From Gammaproteobacteria bacterium (GTDB lineage: Bacteria; Pseudomonadota; Gammaproteobacteria; Steroidobacterales; Steroidobacteraceae), in contig RFOD01000004.1 of the NCBI GenBank assembly GCA_009926865.1, forward strand, positions 1 to 64,000: a DNA stretch of 64,000 nt, written 5' to 3'. Position 1 is the stretch's first letter, and the number at the start of each line of letters is the position of its first letter. The notes under the pieces are model-generated. The model was not told the origin of the DNA. It ran no database searches and saw nothing but the letters and a program-made list of their open reading frames with translations. Both the position numbers and the translations under genes were made by a program. Of this stretch, positions 1-10,465 are shown one piece after another.

Positions 1-2608
1 CCTTCGCCGAAGGTCTCATCGAGGCCGCGCGATCCGTCGGACTGCCGGCTGATCGCGTGCCCGGCATGGTGTCGGAACTGCTTCTCGGGTCGGCGACTCT
101 GCTGGCTGAGCGGGGCGACGCCGCAGCGTTACGAATCGCGGTGACCTCACCAAATGCAACCAGTTCACGCAACTGGCTGAGCGATCGCGTATCAGGTCGA
201 ATCAAAGAATCTGTCAACGGAGCGCTTGGCGATGGGTCGAAGGTCCACTCTAAATCCAATAGATCGCCCAATTTGCGCAACACCTCCACATGCTTGATCG
301 GACGTAAAAACGTCGCGGCAAAACGCGCCGAACCCGTCCAGCCAGGTGGCGCGTGGGGTAACGCCGCCGAAACCAGCAAGACGGGCGTGTCAGGCTGGCG
401 TTCATGGACCGCCCATAGCACCCACCAACCGTCCCCATCGGCCATAAACTGATCGGTGATTACAGCATCAAAGCACTGGCCTTTTTCTAAAATCTGCTCA
501 GCCTCCTGCCCGCTGTGAGCCATCTCAATCTCGAAGCCGACACCTTTCAAAAGATTAGCCAAAATCTCTATTGAGTGATCATCATCATCCACAATCAATA
601 ATCGTTGCCGTGATCCTGCATAGCCTCGCACCGACGTGAGCGATGCGTCTACGCTTTCTTTGACGGTTTCACTTGAGCGCTCAATGGGGATTTTGACTGA
701 AAATCGGGCGCCGCGACCCGACGCGCTCATCAAGCTTAGTTCTCCGCCCATGAGGGCCGTCAACTGCCGCGCAATGGGTAGCCCCATGCCGGTGCCGACC
801 CCGCCAGCCAGTCTAGATCGATCTAAACGTTGGTAAGGCTCAAAAATACGCTCATGATCTTTAGGGTCGATCCCACAGCCCGTATCTTCGACGTATAAGT
901 GTAAGTACTGCTGATGAGGCGCTCGCGTCATGGCCTCCAGCGATCCACCGAGCGTAATCACACCAGACCGGGTGTAGCGCGCTGCGTTCACCAATAAGTT
1001 ATCCATCACTTGCCGCAGACGACCGGCATCGATCTTAAAAATAGGGGGCTGATCAACAGCCGACAGGTCTTCAAAACGAGAGACAAAGCGGTTGCGATTT
1101 CTGGCAGCTAACATTTCGCCCGTACGCTCAAGGCCCGCCCACCAAACATCGAGCCGAGTGGCCACGGGCTCAGCTTTAAGCACGCCGGTGAGCCCCCGTG
1201 CGTAGTCCAACAACTCATCAATCATTCCGAGGAGATGTCGGCCGCTATCCAGCATGATTTTGAGAACTGAGATCTCCGGCGGGCGATCACGCTGGCGCAA
1301 GAGTAGTTGCGCATTACCCAGAATCGTGTCGAGCGGCGTGCGCAACTCATGGCTAATTCGTGCAAACATCGCCAACTGCGAGCGAGCACTCGCCTGGAGT
1401 CCCTCGATCTCGCGGCGGGAACGTAAGCTACGGATCGCGAGACTCGATAATAGCCACGCTCCCTGAATCAAACTGATCAGGAGAAACCAGAGACCGCTCG
1501 TCTCACTCTCTGGCCACAACCCATAGGCTAATAGGACTCTAAATAAAACCGAACCTGACCACAGGAGAAGCGGGATAAATAAGTAACCCGCAAGCTCATT
1601 ACCTTGTTGCCAGGCCCGAGCACTTAAGATTGTCGCGAAGACCGATGCGAGCGCTGCACAAAACAACCATAGATGTGCACCCGCAGCGAACGAAACCCCC
1701 GTAGACCAAAAAAGACCCATGCTACCGAGTACAGTCATCGCGACGTATACGCCAGAGAGCCCAGAACTCACCGACACGAGATCCAAACTCTTTCGAACCA
1801 AGACGGTCCCCGCCCAGGAAAACGCCGCGACGCCCACTAAGACGACCCACGATCGCATCGGCCAATCTGGCGGCCAGAGCGTCCGCTGCAAGACACTGGA
1901 AAAATGTATTTCAATCACCAGCTGACCGAGAAACGCTATGGCAAACAGGGCGTAGGTCGACTCTCGCGCGTAAAAACCAAAAATGAGTGCGAGCATCACC
2001 AGTGCGAGACCCATCCCCAGCCACAACACCCACAGGCCATCGGAGCGATCTCGTAGAGCGCGTAGGTCCTCCACCGGCCAGAGACGTAAACTGAGTGCGA
2101 CCAGTGTGTCGGATTGGATACGTAGCCACACATCTGTCGAACTCATCGCAGGTAGCATCAAAGAAAATGCGGCAGCCTCACGCATCGCGTAGGACTGGCG
2201 ATTACGCGGGTAGGCCATTCCACCTTGTTGCCAGTGCCCAGCACCCGTGGCATCAGGTGCGTAGAGAGCGACACTCTGCATTCGGTTATTGCCGAGCGTC
2301 AGCCAACGCTCGATGGGTTCGGGAGCTTTATTAATCACAGTCAAACGAACCCATAGGGTTGCCTCCCCTTGGGAGAGTAGTCCTGAAGGTTGGGTGAGGT
2401 TTTGCCACCGACACGCGGTACTGCGAATGGATTCAATCGAATCTGCGTTCGGCGCCACACACCATTGCGCCGAAAACTGAACAGGCTCAGCGCCCCAGAG
2501 GGCCGCAGGCCATCCAAAGAAAATCAGCCACCAAACATAGCGCCTCAATACCTGCAAACCGAGCGCCCCCTCGATCGTCATCCGGAGTATGTTGCAAAGG
2601 TAACGCAT
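1..2608 (-). CDS. 7TMR-DISM hybrid sensor histidine kinase/response regulator, 3' end broken
   Basis: A membrane sensor kinase of about 869 visible codons, starting at the ATG at 2608 (alternative ATG at 2581). In order: an N-terminal hydrophobic export segment; a periplasmic 7TMR-DISMED2-like beta domain (about residues 45-190, with WVRLTV and WLRIQSD); a run of about seven hydrophobic segments (about 195-400); a HisKA domain with ISHELRTP and the phosphoacceptor H420; a HATPase domain with DNLLVNAARYT, DTGCGIDP and GTGMGLPIA; and a receiver domain with DDDD and putative phospho-Asp 719. The usual receiver KP pair reads RP (FLRPIK). After the receiver, LRELVAFGEVTAIR matches a tail found in such kinases, then similarity ends near base 131 and the frame is antisense to proC to the window edge. 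The ligand is unknown. Confidence 0.8.
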   Translation of the reverse strand, partial: MRYLCNILRMTIEGALGLQVLRRYVWWLIFFGWPAALWGAEPVQFSAQWCVAPNADSIESIRSTACRWQNLTQPSGLLSQGEATLWVRLTVINKAPEPIERWLTLGNNRMQSVALYAPDATGAGHWQQGGMAYPRNRQSYAMREAAAFSLMLPAMSSTDVWLRIQSDTLVALSLRLWPVEDLRALRDRSDGLWVLWLGMGLALVMLALIFGFYARESTYALFAIAFLGQLVIEIHFSSVLQRTLWPPDWPMRSWVVLVGVAAFSWAGTVLVRKSLDLVSVSSGLSGVYVAMTVLGSMGLFWSTGVSFAAGAHLWLFCAALASVFATILSARAWQQGNELAGYLFIPLLLWSGSVLFRVLLAYGLWPESETSGLWFLLISLIQGAWLLSSLAIRSLRSRREIEGLQASARSQLAMFARISHELRTPLDTILGNAQLLLRQRDRPPEISVLKIMLDSGRHLLGMIDELLDYARGLTGVLKAEPVATRLDVWWAGLERTGEMLAARNRNRFVSRFEDLSAVDQPPIFKIDAGRLRQVMDNLLVNAARYTRSGVITLGGSLEAMTRAPHQQYLHLYVEDTGCGIDPKDHERIFEPYQRLDRSRLAGGVGTGMGLPIARQLTALMGGELSLMSASGRGARFSVKIPIERSSETVKESVDASLTSVRGYAGSRQRLLIVDDDDHSIEILANLLKGVGFEIEMAHSGQEAEQILEKGQCFDAVITDQFMADGDGWWVLWAVHERQPDTPVLLVSAALPHAPPGWTGSARFAATFLRPIKHVEVLRKLGDLLDLEWTFDPSPSAPLTDSLIRPDTRSLSQLRELVAFGEVTAIRNAAASPRSASRVADPRSSSDTMPGTRSAGSPTDRAASMRPSAK
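3..161 (+). pseudogene. proC: 3'-truncated pyrroline-5-carboxylate reductase (ProC) fragment
   Basis: The frame starting at base 3 reads like the C-terminal helical domain of ProC, the NADPH-dependent last enzyme of proline synthesis. It contains FAEGLIEAARSVGLPADRV, then LLLGSATLLAERGD, then VTSPNATS, which corresponds to the family signature VTSPGGTT. After about base 161 the similarity stops. The frame stays open to 452 but is then only the antisense of the sensor-kinase receiver domain. About 40-50 C-terminal residues of ProC are therefore missing, and the 5' part lies outside the window. Either a deletion removed the end of proC or the sequence is chimeric here. The family call is good; the cause of truncation is unknown. 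Confidence 0.65.
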
Positions 2609-2684
2609 TTCGTGCGGCGATGAATCATCTATGCACCTGAAGGATTCACGGCTGCGACAAACTGATTCTACGCTTCGTCACATC

Positions 2685-3056
2685 ATGGAAACCCGTCCTA
2701 CCGTGTTGTACCCCGAGCGTGCTTCATTTGATCGGTCCCAGGAATCCAGACTGGACGCTCTTCCTTCGGATCGTCCCACTTCGTCACCCACACCGAGCTT
2801 GCCGATCGAAGATCTCGATCCGAGCGCAATGCATGTCGAGGACCACCTGCTCGCCTTACGCGACGGGATGGACTATCTCTCAGGGGTGCTACAACTTCTG
2901 GATGAGCACCTGCAAGCCGCCAACCCGGATAGGCACAGTCACGGCGTGGCGGCGGTGGCTCACCAAGGTGTCGAGCGAACCCGAGTCCTACAGCGCCATC
3001 TCGATGCGCTGACCGAAGATTTTCTGGCGCGGATGCGCGAAGGCTCAGGCGATTAA
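2685..3056 (+). CDS. hypothetical protein, 123 aa
   Basis: I do not recognise this protein. The ATG at 2685 gives 123 residues; an upstream in-frame ATG at 2631 would add 18. The first half is Pro/Ser-rich and looks disordered. The second half (about residues 65-120) is predicted helical and acidic, with LLALRDGMDYLSGVLQLLDEHL and a C-terminal helix ending RMREGSGD. No signal peptide or membrane segment is seen and no strong Shine-Dalgarno site precedes either start. It lies between the divergent sensor kinase and the transporter gene, 82 bp from the latter. A real small soluble protein is plausible but not certain. Confidence 0.45.
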   Translation: METRPTVLYPERASFDRSQESRLDALPSDRPTSSPTPSLPIEDLDPSAMHVEDHLLALRDGMDYLSGVLQLLDEHLQAANPDRHSHGVAAVAHQGVERTRVLQRHLDALTEDFLARMREGSGD

Positions 3057-3138
3057 TCAAGCGGCTCTGCGTCTGGGGAGCCCAGTTCTGGCATAGTCAC
3101 GGCTTAAATCCCTGCGGGACTGACCGGGATAAGTCGAC

Positions 3139-4995
3139 ATGTTGCTAGACCAATTTCTGATCATCGCCGTGCTGATGTCGGCTGTGGCACTCTTTATTTG
3201 GGGCCGCTGGCGGCACGATATGGTGGCGCTGGCTGCGTTGCTACTCTGCGTGGCGGTAGGAGTCGTCCCCTCTGCGGGTGCCTTTAGCGGCTTCGGACAT
3301 CCTGCGGTGATCACCGTCGCCTGTATTCTCGTGCTCAGTCAGGGCTTACAAAGCTCGGGGGCCATCGATGTGATTGCTGACCGGTGGATCCCCACCAGCA
3401 CCGGCCCCTTCCTGACGATCGCAGCGCTGACGATTCTCGCTGCTCTGTTGTCGGCTTTCATGAATAACGTCGGTGCACTCGCCTTACTGATGCCGGTCGC
3501 TTTGCAGCTCGCGGCACGTCAAGGGCTACCGCCGGGTCGTTTACTTATGCCGCTCGCCTTCGGCTCGATTCTGGGTGGCATGACAACGCTGATTGGCACG
3601 CCCCCCAATCTCATCGTCTCAAGTTTTCGTCAGCGTGAAGGGATCGATGGCTTTGCGATGTTTGATTTCGCGCAAGTAGGGGTGCCCGTGGCGGCCGCAG
3701 GCGTGCTCTTCATCGTCATCCTCGGCTGGCGATTAGTGCCAATGCGTAAAGGCAGCGGAGTTGAAACGTTTGATACGGGGAGCTATCTCACGGAAGCCCG
3801 CGTCCCTGAGCGTGGCAAAGTCGTTGGGCTCAACCTACGTGAGATCGATACGATCTTGGATGATGTTGGCGCCCAGGTCGTCGGACTCGTGCGTAAGGAC
3901 GTTCGAATCGTGGCGCCCACCCCATCTCGCATCGTTCAGGGCGGCGATATTCTAGTGATCGAGTCTGAACCCAAAATGTTAACGGCTGCCCTCTCGGTGC
4001 TGAATCTCAAACTCGAAGAATCTACGAGTGACTCGACGCTCGTCGCGACTACCGCTGAGGAAGACCCAGACGGTACTGAAGAACCTAACTCAAAGAATGA
4101 TGTAGCGGATACCGCAAGTATCGCGACTCATAATGCTGAAAGCGTTTTACGCGAACTCGCCGTATTACCGAACTCCAGTGTGGTCGGTCGATCCGCTACC
4201 GAAATCGATTTGCGCACGGTGTTTGCCATCAATTTACTGGCGCTGTCGCGGCAAGGGGATCGGTCCACTACGCGCTTGCGCACCACCGCGATTGAAGCCG
4301 GCGATGTGCTCTTGATGCAGGGCACTGAAGAGGCGATTGCCCGTTTTGCCTCGCAGTATGGCTGCGTTCCTCTAGCAGAACGTGCGCTGCGTCTCCCCGA
4401 CAAACGACGCGCTTGGCTTGCCGCCCTCATCATGTCAGGTGGCATCGCCTCAGCAGCGCTCGGGATCGCTTCGGCTGCGATTTCTTTTACCGTGGCACTG
4501 CTAGCCACCATGGTGTTTCGTGTGATCCCGCCGAGACGTATTTACGATGCCATCGATTGGCCCGTGATCGTGCTTTTGGGCGCGATGATTCCCGTGGCCG
4601 ATGCGATGGCGAGCACCGGCACCGCCGATCTAATCGCCCGCGGTTTACTGGAAGTGCTCGCCCAAGGCAATGCCGTGATCGCCATGGTCGTTTTATTGAT
4701 CGTCACCATGACACTCTCGGACTTTATGAACAACGCCGCCACGGCGGCGGTGATGTGCCCGATCGCCATCAGCACGGCAAACACCTTGAGCGTGAACCCC
4801 GATCCTTTTTTAATGGCCGTCGCAGTGGGCGCCTCTTGTGCCTTCCTCACACCGATCGGACACCAGAACAATACTTTGATTCTGGGTCCGAGCGGTTTTC
4901 GCTTTGGCGACTATTGGCGGCTCGGCTTGGCCATCGAGCTGATCGTCCTCGCCGTAGGTATTCCAATGATTTTAAAGGTCTGGCCGCTCGGCTAA
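3139..4995 (+). CDS. SLC13/DASS-type anion permease with two RCK_C domains
   Basis: A 618-residue inner-membrane transporter of the ArsB/NhaD/SLC13 superfamily. The N-terminal half has several membrane helices with the conserved NNVGALALLMP motif near residue 110 and a GTPPNLIVSS loop. Two TrkA-C (RCK_C) cytoplasmic domains follow, at about residues 215-285 and 334-415, joined by an acidic linker. A second set of helices carries the repeated motif MNNAATAAVM near residue 530. This SLC13-RCK2-SLC13 layout is common in bacterial permeases annotated as sodium/sulfate or dicarboxylate symporters; the substrate cannot be told from sequence. The gene stands alone and converges on the M14 peptidase gene with a 21-bp gap. 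Confidence 0.85.
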   Translation: MLLDQFLIIAVLMSAVALFIWGRWRHDMVALAALLLCVAVGVVPSAGAFSGFGHPAVITVACILVLSQGLQSSGAIDVIADRWIPTSTGPFLTIAALTILAALLSAFMNNVGALALLMPVALQLAARQGLPPGRLLMPLAFGSILGGMTTLIGTPPNLIVSSFRQREGIDGFAMFDFAQVGVPVAAAGVLFIVILGWRLVPMRKGSGVETFDTGSYLTEARVPERGKVVGLNLREIDTILDDVGAQVVGLVRKDVRIVAPTPSRIVQGGDILVIESEPKMLTAALSVLNLKLEESTSDSTLVATTAEEDPDGTEEPNSKNDVADTASIATHNAESVLRELAVLPNSSVVGRSATEIDLRTVFAINLLALSRQGDRSTTRLRTTAIEAGDVLLMQGTEEAIARFASQYGCVPLAERALRLPDKRRAWLAALIMSGGIASAALGIASAAISFTVALLATMVFRVIPPRRIYDAIDWPVIVLLGAMIPVADAMASTGTADLIARGLLEVLAQGNAVIAMVVLLIVTMTLSDFMNNAATAAVMCPIAISTANTLSVNPDPFLMAVAVGASCAFLTPIGHQNNTLILGPSGFRFGDYWRLGLAIELIVLAVGIPMILKVWPLG

Positions 4996-5016
4996 TGGCC
5001 TCACAGCGCGTCTCGA

Positions 5017-7769
5017 TCAATACCGACTCGCCTCGTGGGTCATTGCGGCACCACGAAAGATCGCGTTCATAAAAATCAGGTTTAAGCCTGCCATATGCGC
5101 CCGAAAATTCGGGTCTGCGGTGAAACCAATCACAAGTCCTCGTCCGCTGCGTTTGCTCACCACAAATGGCTTGAACGCAAGCTGCTTGCGGTTCTCTTCC
5201 CACAGCACACCTGAGGCCAGCACATCCTCAGGTGCCGCAAAACGAGCCACTGTGTCGGCTTCATCGCGTCGCACCGGCGTGTAGATGTCATTCCCCGTCA
5301 CGAGCACATGCAAGCGATCCTGCACGCCGGCTGCTAACCAATGATCAGACTCCGTTGTCGCCCGTGCCAGTACGCCAGCCACGGGGCGCGGCGGCGCCTC
5401 GAGGGGTCGCTCCGCCGCCTCTAACTCATCCACGCTAGTGATCGCCGTGCCGGCGACTCGACCCGAGCTTTCGTCTTTATCGGACTCTGCCTTTGCATTC
5501 GACTTTTTCTTTGAGCCTTGCTCACTGGTAGCGTCCGATACTAAAGCGCTCTCGAGCTTCAAGGGCAATAAGTCAGCCTGTGCCTCAGAGAGATACCGAG
5601 TCCCGCTCCCAAGAGCAATCAATACCCCGCCGCCTTCCACCCAGGATTTCAGATTCTCAGCGCCCTTTTTACCTAGCGCGCTCGTGTAGCTACCGCTCTG
5701 CCCGGGCAACACCAGCACATCAATCCCATCCAGGTTCGCGGACGCGAGGCGTCGCGTACGTATCAGCGTCACGGGATAGCCAAATTGACGCTCGAGTACA
5801 AACCGAGCGTGGCCTGCCGAATACCGATCGGTCGGCGCATCCCAGGCGAGCGCAATACGCGGCGTCGGCATGTTGAGCATATTCGGCGACCCGAGGCTGA
5901 TGCCCGAATCGACCCAGCTCTCATCAATCGCAACGGCTTGCACGCCCGCTTGTTGCGCAATCTGCGCAACCTGAGTCGCGACCCTCGAAGGCTCGACCGC
6001 GGCGTCAATAAATAAGGAACCGGCCGGATAGTCGACCCCCGCCAAAGAAAAGCGCTTATTCGCTGACTTGATCGCAAGCCCTGCGCGTAAGCCCGCCGTC
6101 AGAAACCGAACCGATGCAGTACTGCCCCATGGCACTACAAAACCGACTGCGCTTTGGCCGCCGCGTACCCCGCCCGCAAGACGCCAGTCAGCATCCACCA
6201 TCGGGCCCTCGATGATTGGATTGGTATTGCAAGCGACCACCGGCACGTTGAACATCAACGGCAAGGACCACGCGGTCACATCATAGATTTCATCCGGCAA
6301 ACCGCGATTGACGCGTTGCTCCTGCTGCTTGATGAACTCGGCATCCATTTCCGTCTTTTCATCTAGCAACGTTCGGATCAAGCGTTTGGCAGGCTGCGCG
6401 GCAGACACGACGTAGCTACCGGCCGAAAATGTGCGCCCGCAAACGGAGAAACGCTCGACCGCGGACTGCACTTCAATCCCGTTACGTACCAGCGTACTCG
6501 CGAGTCGTGCCGCCATATCGGCATCGGGCTCCGCTGGGATCACGTAAGACTTGATCGCCTCACGCTGACCCTCACGGATCGCGCTGGCGCGAAAATCCAC
6601 AAAGTCGCGTAAAAATTGTTCGCGATTACTCGCAACGACTTCGATGGTCGAGAGCGAGGCGATGAATTGGCTTTTCACTGTATCAGCAAAGTGCAGCAAA
6701 GACCCATCTGAGCGCTGCGCCACCAAGCCACGCGAGGAGCCCTGCTCATAGCGCCTTGATAATTCGGCCAGCCACTGCCATATCCTGGGAAAAACCCGTC
6801 AAAGATTTCACGATTGAAATAGCGTAGTCCAAATTGATCGAACCACGCGGCGTGATTGCGCGCAATACGCTCCACGTTCTTCAGCTGCGTGCTCGTCAAA
6901 TTCGGATTCAGCGGATCCGCCTCGGGCGGGAAGAAATACGTCTGATTCGTTCCCATCTCATGCACGTCGGCTACAGCCACCGGCATCCACTCGAGCATTA
7001 TCGCCACATGCGCACGCATCTCTGGCTGAGTCTGCGTGAACCAGTCACGGTTCATATCAAAAATATAGTGATTCATGCGACCGCCCGGCCAAGGCTCATC
7101 ACGCTCAGCTGAAAGCGGTGAGGGATCGGGCTCAAGGCCCCTCGCCGCCTGATTGCTGTTAATAAAGCGCTCACGACCGTCGGGGTTTTGTAGTGGCACG
7201 ATGACGACGAGTGTCTCATCCAACATTCTGGCGACTCGCGCATCTCCGCGCGAAGCCAGCAAGTGATAGGCCGTCATTAAGGCGGCATCGGTGGTGCCGG
7301 GTTCATTACCGTGCACTGAATACGCAAGCCACACGACGGCGGGGTTATCCTGAATCAACGTCTCCGCTTCACCCTTGGCAAGTTTTCGCGGATCCGCTAA
7401 GCGCTTCATCGCCGCCTTAATATCGGTTAAACGCGCGATATTCTTTGGACTCGAAATCACACCATAGATCAGCTTACGGCCTTCCCAGCTTTCGCCATAT
7501 TCAAAGACCTTCATTCGCTCCGGAGCAGCCGCCGATAAAACTTCAAAATAACGCGTCACCTCGGCGTGGCGTGCCATCTCGCGACCGATCTCAAAACCGA
7601 GTATTGAATTCGTCGTGGGGATGGCAGCGTCATAGTTCGCCTCTGACCACACCGTTGTCAGCGACGGGGGCGGCGCAATCACCGGACGAGCGAGTCCCGC
7701 AAGCGGAAGTCCCGCTATCAATAAGGCTCCTAACCAAGCGAACGAACCTAAGCGTTTTGTCCTTGTCAC
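5017..7769 (-). pseudogene. M14 family zinc carboxypeptidase, frameshifted
   Basis: One secreted M14 metallopeptidase gene split over two frames. The 5' part (7769 to about 6750) has a signal peptide and the zinc ligands H153 and E156 in HGNEPGTTDA and H270 in DVHEMG. The 3' part (about 6750 to 5017) continues as YEQGSSRGLVAQR and a long C-terminal region with a ThuA/DJ-1-like flavour (VLVLPGQSGSYTS). In homologues the junction reads roughly QGA-IGM-x-YEQ. Here the codons between QGA and YEQ are missing, and the loss of probably 10, 13 or 16 bases (not a multiple of three) moves translation out of frame near 6750. The in-frame ATG at 6726 is internal to the domain and not a credible separate start. 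Either a pseudogene or a sequencing/assembly indel. Confidence 0.8.
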
Positions 7770-8266
7770 AGCTGCATCCTCCCCAATAGCAAACCCCCGC
7801 TATCCTGTGTGAATCGACGCAAATACTCAATGCACCCGACCGAGCTAATCCTCCGCAAGGGAGTGACCACCCTCGAATCTTTGGTACGGTCTTCGCGGAT
7901 CGAGGCGACGACTCACAGCTCACTATCATCGGCGAATGATGCAGCCCTCATTACCCTATGTTGGAGAGCATTTTTCATTTTCAAATGCTGGGTGCACTGG
8001 AGTTTTTCGTTCTTATGATTATTTGTTTCAGTATTACGGGCGCGATCGCGGAGCGATTTATAACAGATTCAAAGCGGAGTTTGGGTAAGCATGCAGAGCG
8101 TTATAGATCTAGCGTTAGCGATCTGTCTTGGCTAGCTTCCCTCAGTATCGCGTCTTTATCTTTTTGCCGGGCCATCATCCAAACGTAAGATAGCTTGGCT
8201 ACGTCCGAAGCAAGATACGTGTGTAGGTCGCCAAGCCTTATCGGAGTCGACACACCACGTTAGCTG
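7770..8266. other. gene-poor stretch; one doubtful small ORF
   Basis: Nearly 500 bases with no recognisable gene and a visibly lower GC content than the neighbours. The best candidate is a 76-residue plus-strand ORF at 7958-8188 (MLESIFHFQMLG...) with one hydrophobic segment, FFVLMIICFSITGAIAERF, which could be a single-pass membrane peptide. It has no clear ribosome binding site and an irregular C-terminus. I see no terminator, repeat or RNA gene here. Confidence 0.3.
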
Positions 8267-8569
8267 CTACTTGATAGAGACGCAGTAATTGCCACTTGCA
8301 AACCAACCCGACGGACAGCTACCAACCCGTGCGATCACTGCTTTTGCAGATTCGGTCGAGGCGATGCAGTAGTTACCACTCGCGAAGTACCCGCTGGGGC
8401 ATGAGCCATCGCGTTTGATTGCGAATTTGGCGGAACTCGTAGGGACGCAGTACTGATTACTGGAGTAGTAGCCGCTTGGGCACGAACCGTCGCGGGGCAA
8501 TGGCTGCGCCGGTGGAGCAGCGTTGGCGGTAGGTGTGAATAGCATGAAGAAAAGCAACCACAGTCTCAT
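8267..8569 (-). CDS. small secreted protein with three GSCPSGY...YC repeats
   Basis: A 100-residue protein with a clear signal peptide (LWLLFFMLFTPTANA, likely cleaved after residue 17). The mature part is three tandem repeats of about 27-28 residues, each built on G-S-C-P-S-G-[YW]-[YF]-x-S-x-x-Y-C. The repeats begin near residues 28, 55 and 83, and the last is shortened. Each unit has exactly two cysteines nine residues apart, so one disulfide per repeat is likely after export. Similar GSCPSGY repeats occur in uncharacterised proteobacterial secreted proteins. The function is unknown. It sits alone in the accessory patch between the broken peptidase and an IS remnant. Confidence 0.65.
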   Translation of the reverse strand: MRLWLLFFMLFTPTANAAPPAQPLPRDGSCPSGYYSSNQYCVPTSSAKFAIKRDGSCPSGYFASGNYCIASTESAKAVIARVGSCPSGWFASGNYCVSIK

Positions 8570-8655
8570 GGGATATATCTCTCCTGCGCCCGCATTATTG
8601 CCGTGATGGTCGTCAGACCTCCTGCTTCAGGGTCAAACGCTAGACAATTCCTTAA

Positions 8656-8847
8656 CTAATTTCCGGGGGGCGTCGCCTTCATCCGCGTCATCCGCGACAC
8701 GTCCATGACACCGTACTCGCTGCGCCACTGATAGAACGTCGCCGTGCTGATCCCTTGCTCTCGGCACAGATCTGGCACCGCCGTCCCCGCCTCAGTCTGC
8801 TTCAGCTCCGCCAAGATCTGGCTATCCGTAAATCTCGATCGCCTCAT
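8656..8847 (-). pseudogene. IS3-family transposase OrfA remnant
   Basis: The 63-residue frame begins MRRSRFTDSQILAELKQTE and continues through VPDLCREQGISTATFYQWR. This is the N-terminal helix-turn-helix of IS3-family (IS407-like) OrfA proteins. Full OrfA has about 85-90 residues followed by a leucine zipper and a frameshifted OrfB with the DDE catalytic domain. Here similarity ends after MDVSRMTRMK, a short unrelated tail follows, and no OrfB is present. It is a dead fragment. A purine-rich GGAGGAGG site lies just upstream of the ATG, as in intact elements. I could not define both terminal inverted repeats. Confidence 0.8.
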
Positions 8848-9040
8848 GGGGAACCTCCTCCAATGAGAAAATTCTACTTCTCAGACCCTCACCTCAGTGG
8901 GGGAATTACCGGCGCTCAGCAGCGCCCTGTACGCACCCTAGCGAATTAGTGGAAACCGTCGAGAGTCCCTCATCCTATGATGGGTTTTGTGTGGGGCAAA
9001 AGCTAAGTTAAGCTCTAACCCTTTGTTTTTATTGGTTTAG

Positions 9041-9130
9041 TGGCGGAGAGGGTGAGATTCGAACTCACGATCCCCGTGAGGGGACGCCGGTTTTCAAGAC
9101 CGGTGCATTCAACCGCTCTGCCACCTCTCC
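9041..9130 (-). tRNA. tRNA-Ser (TGA anticodon)
   Basis: Read on the minus strand this is a 90-nt class II tRNA with an encoded CCA end. The acceptor stem GGAGAGG pairs with CCTCTCC, the anticodon loop is CTTGAAA giving anticodon TGA, a long variable arm (CGTCCCC...GGGGATCG) is typical of tRNA-Ser, and the T-arm has GTTCGAATC. It lies directly beside serS, whose product charges it, with 6 bp between them. Its 3' end faces the accessory patch with the IS3 remnant. Confidence 0.97.
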
Positions 9131-9136
9131 GTATGA

Positions 9137-10435
<1,299 letters not shown>

Positions 10436-10465
10436 TCACACGCGCTGGGCGCGCATTGTACCGAA

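Noticed and set aside
5017-6726. Second half of the M14 peptidase as a separate gene starting at 6726
   Set aside because: The ATG is in the middle of a conserved domain and the sequence upstream of it in that frame continues the same protein.
8570-9040. Complete IS element or prophage attachment site
   Set aside because: Only an OrfA fragment is present; I could not match both inverted repeats or a repeat of the tRNA-Ser end.
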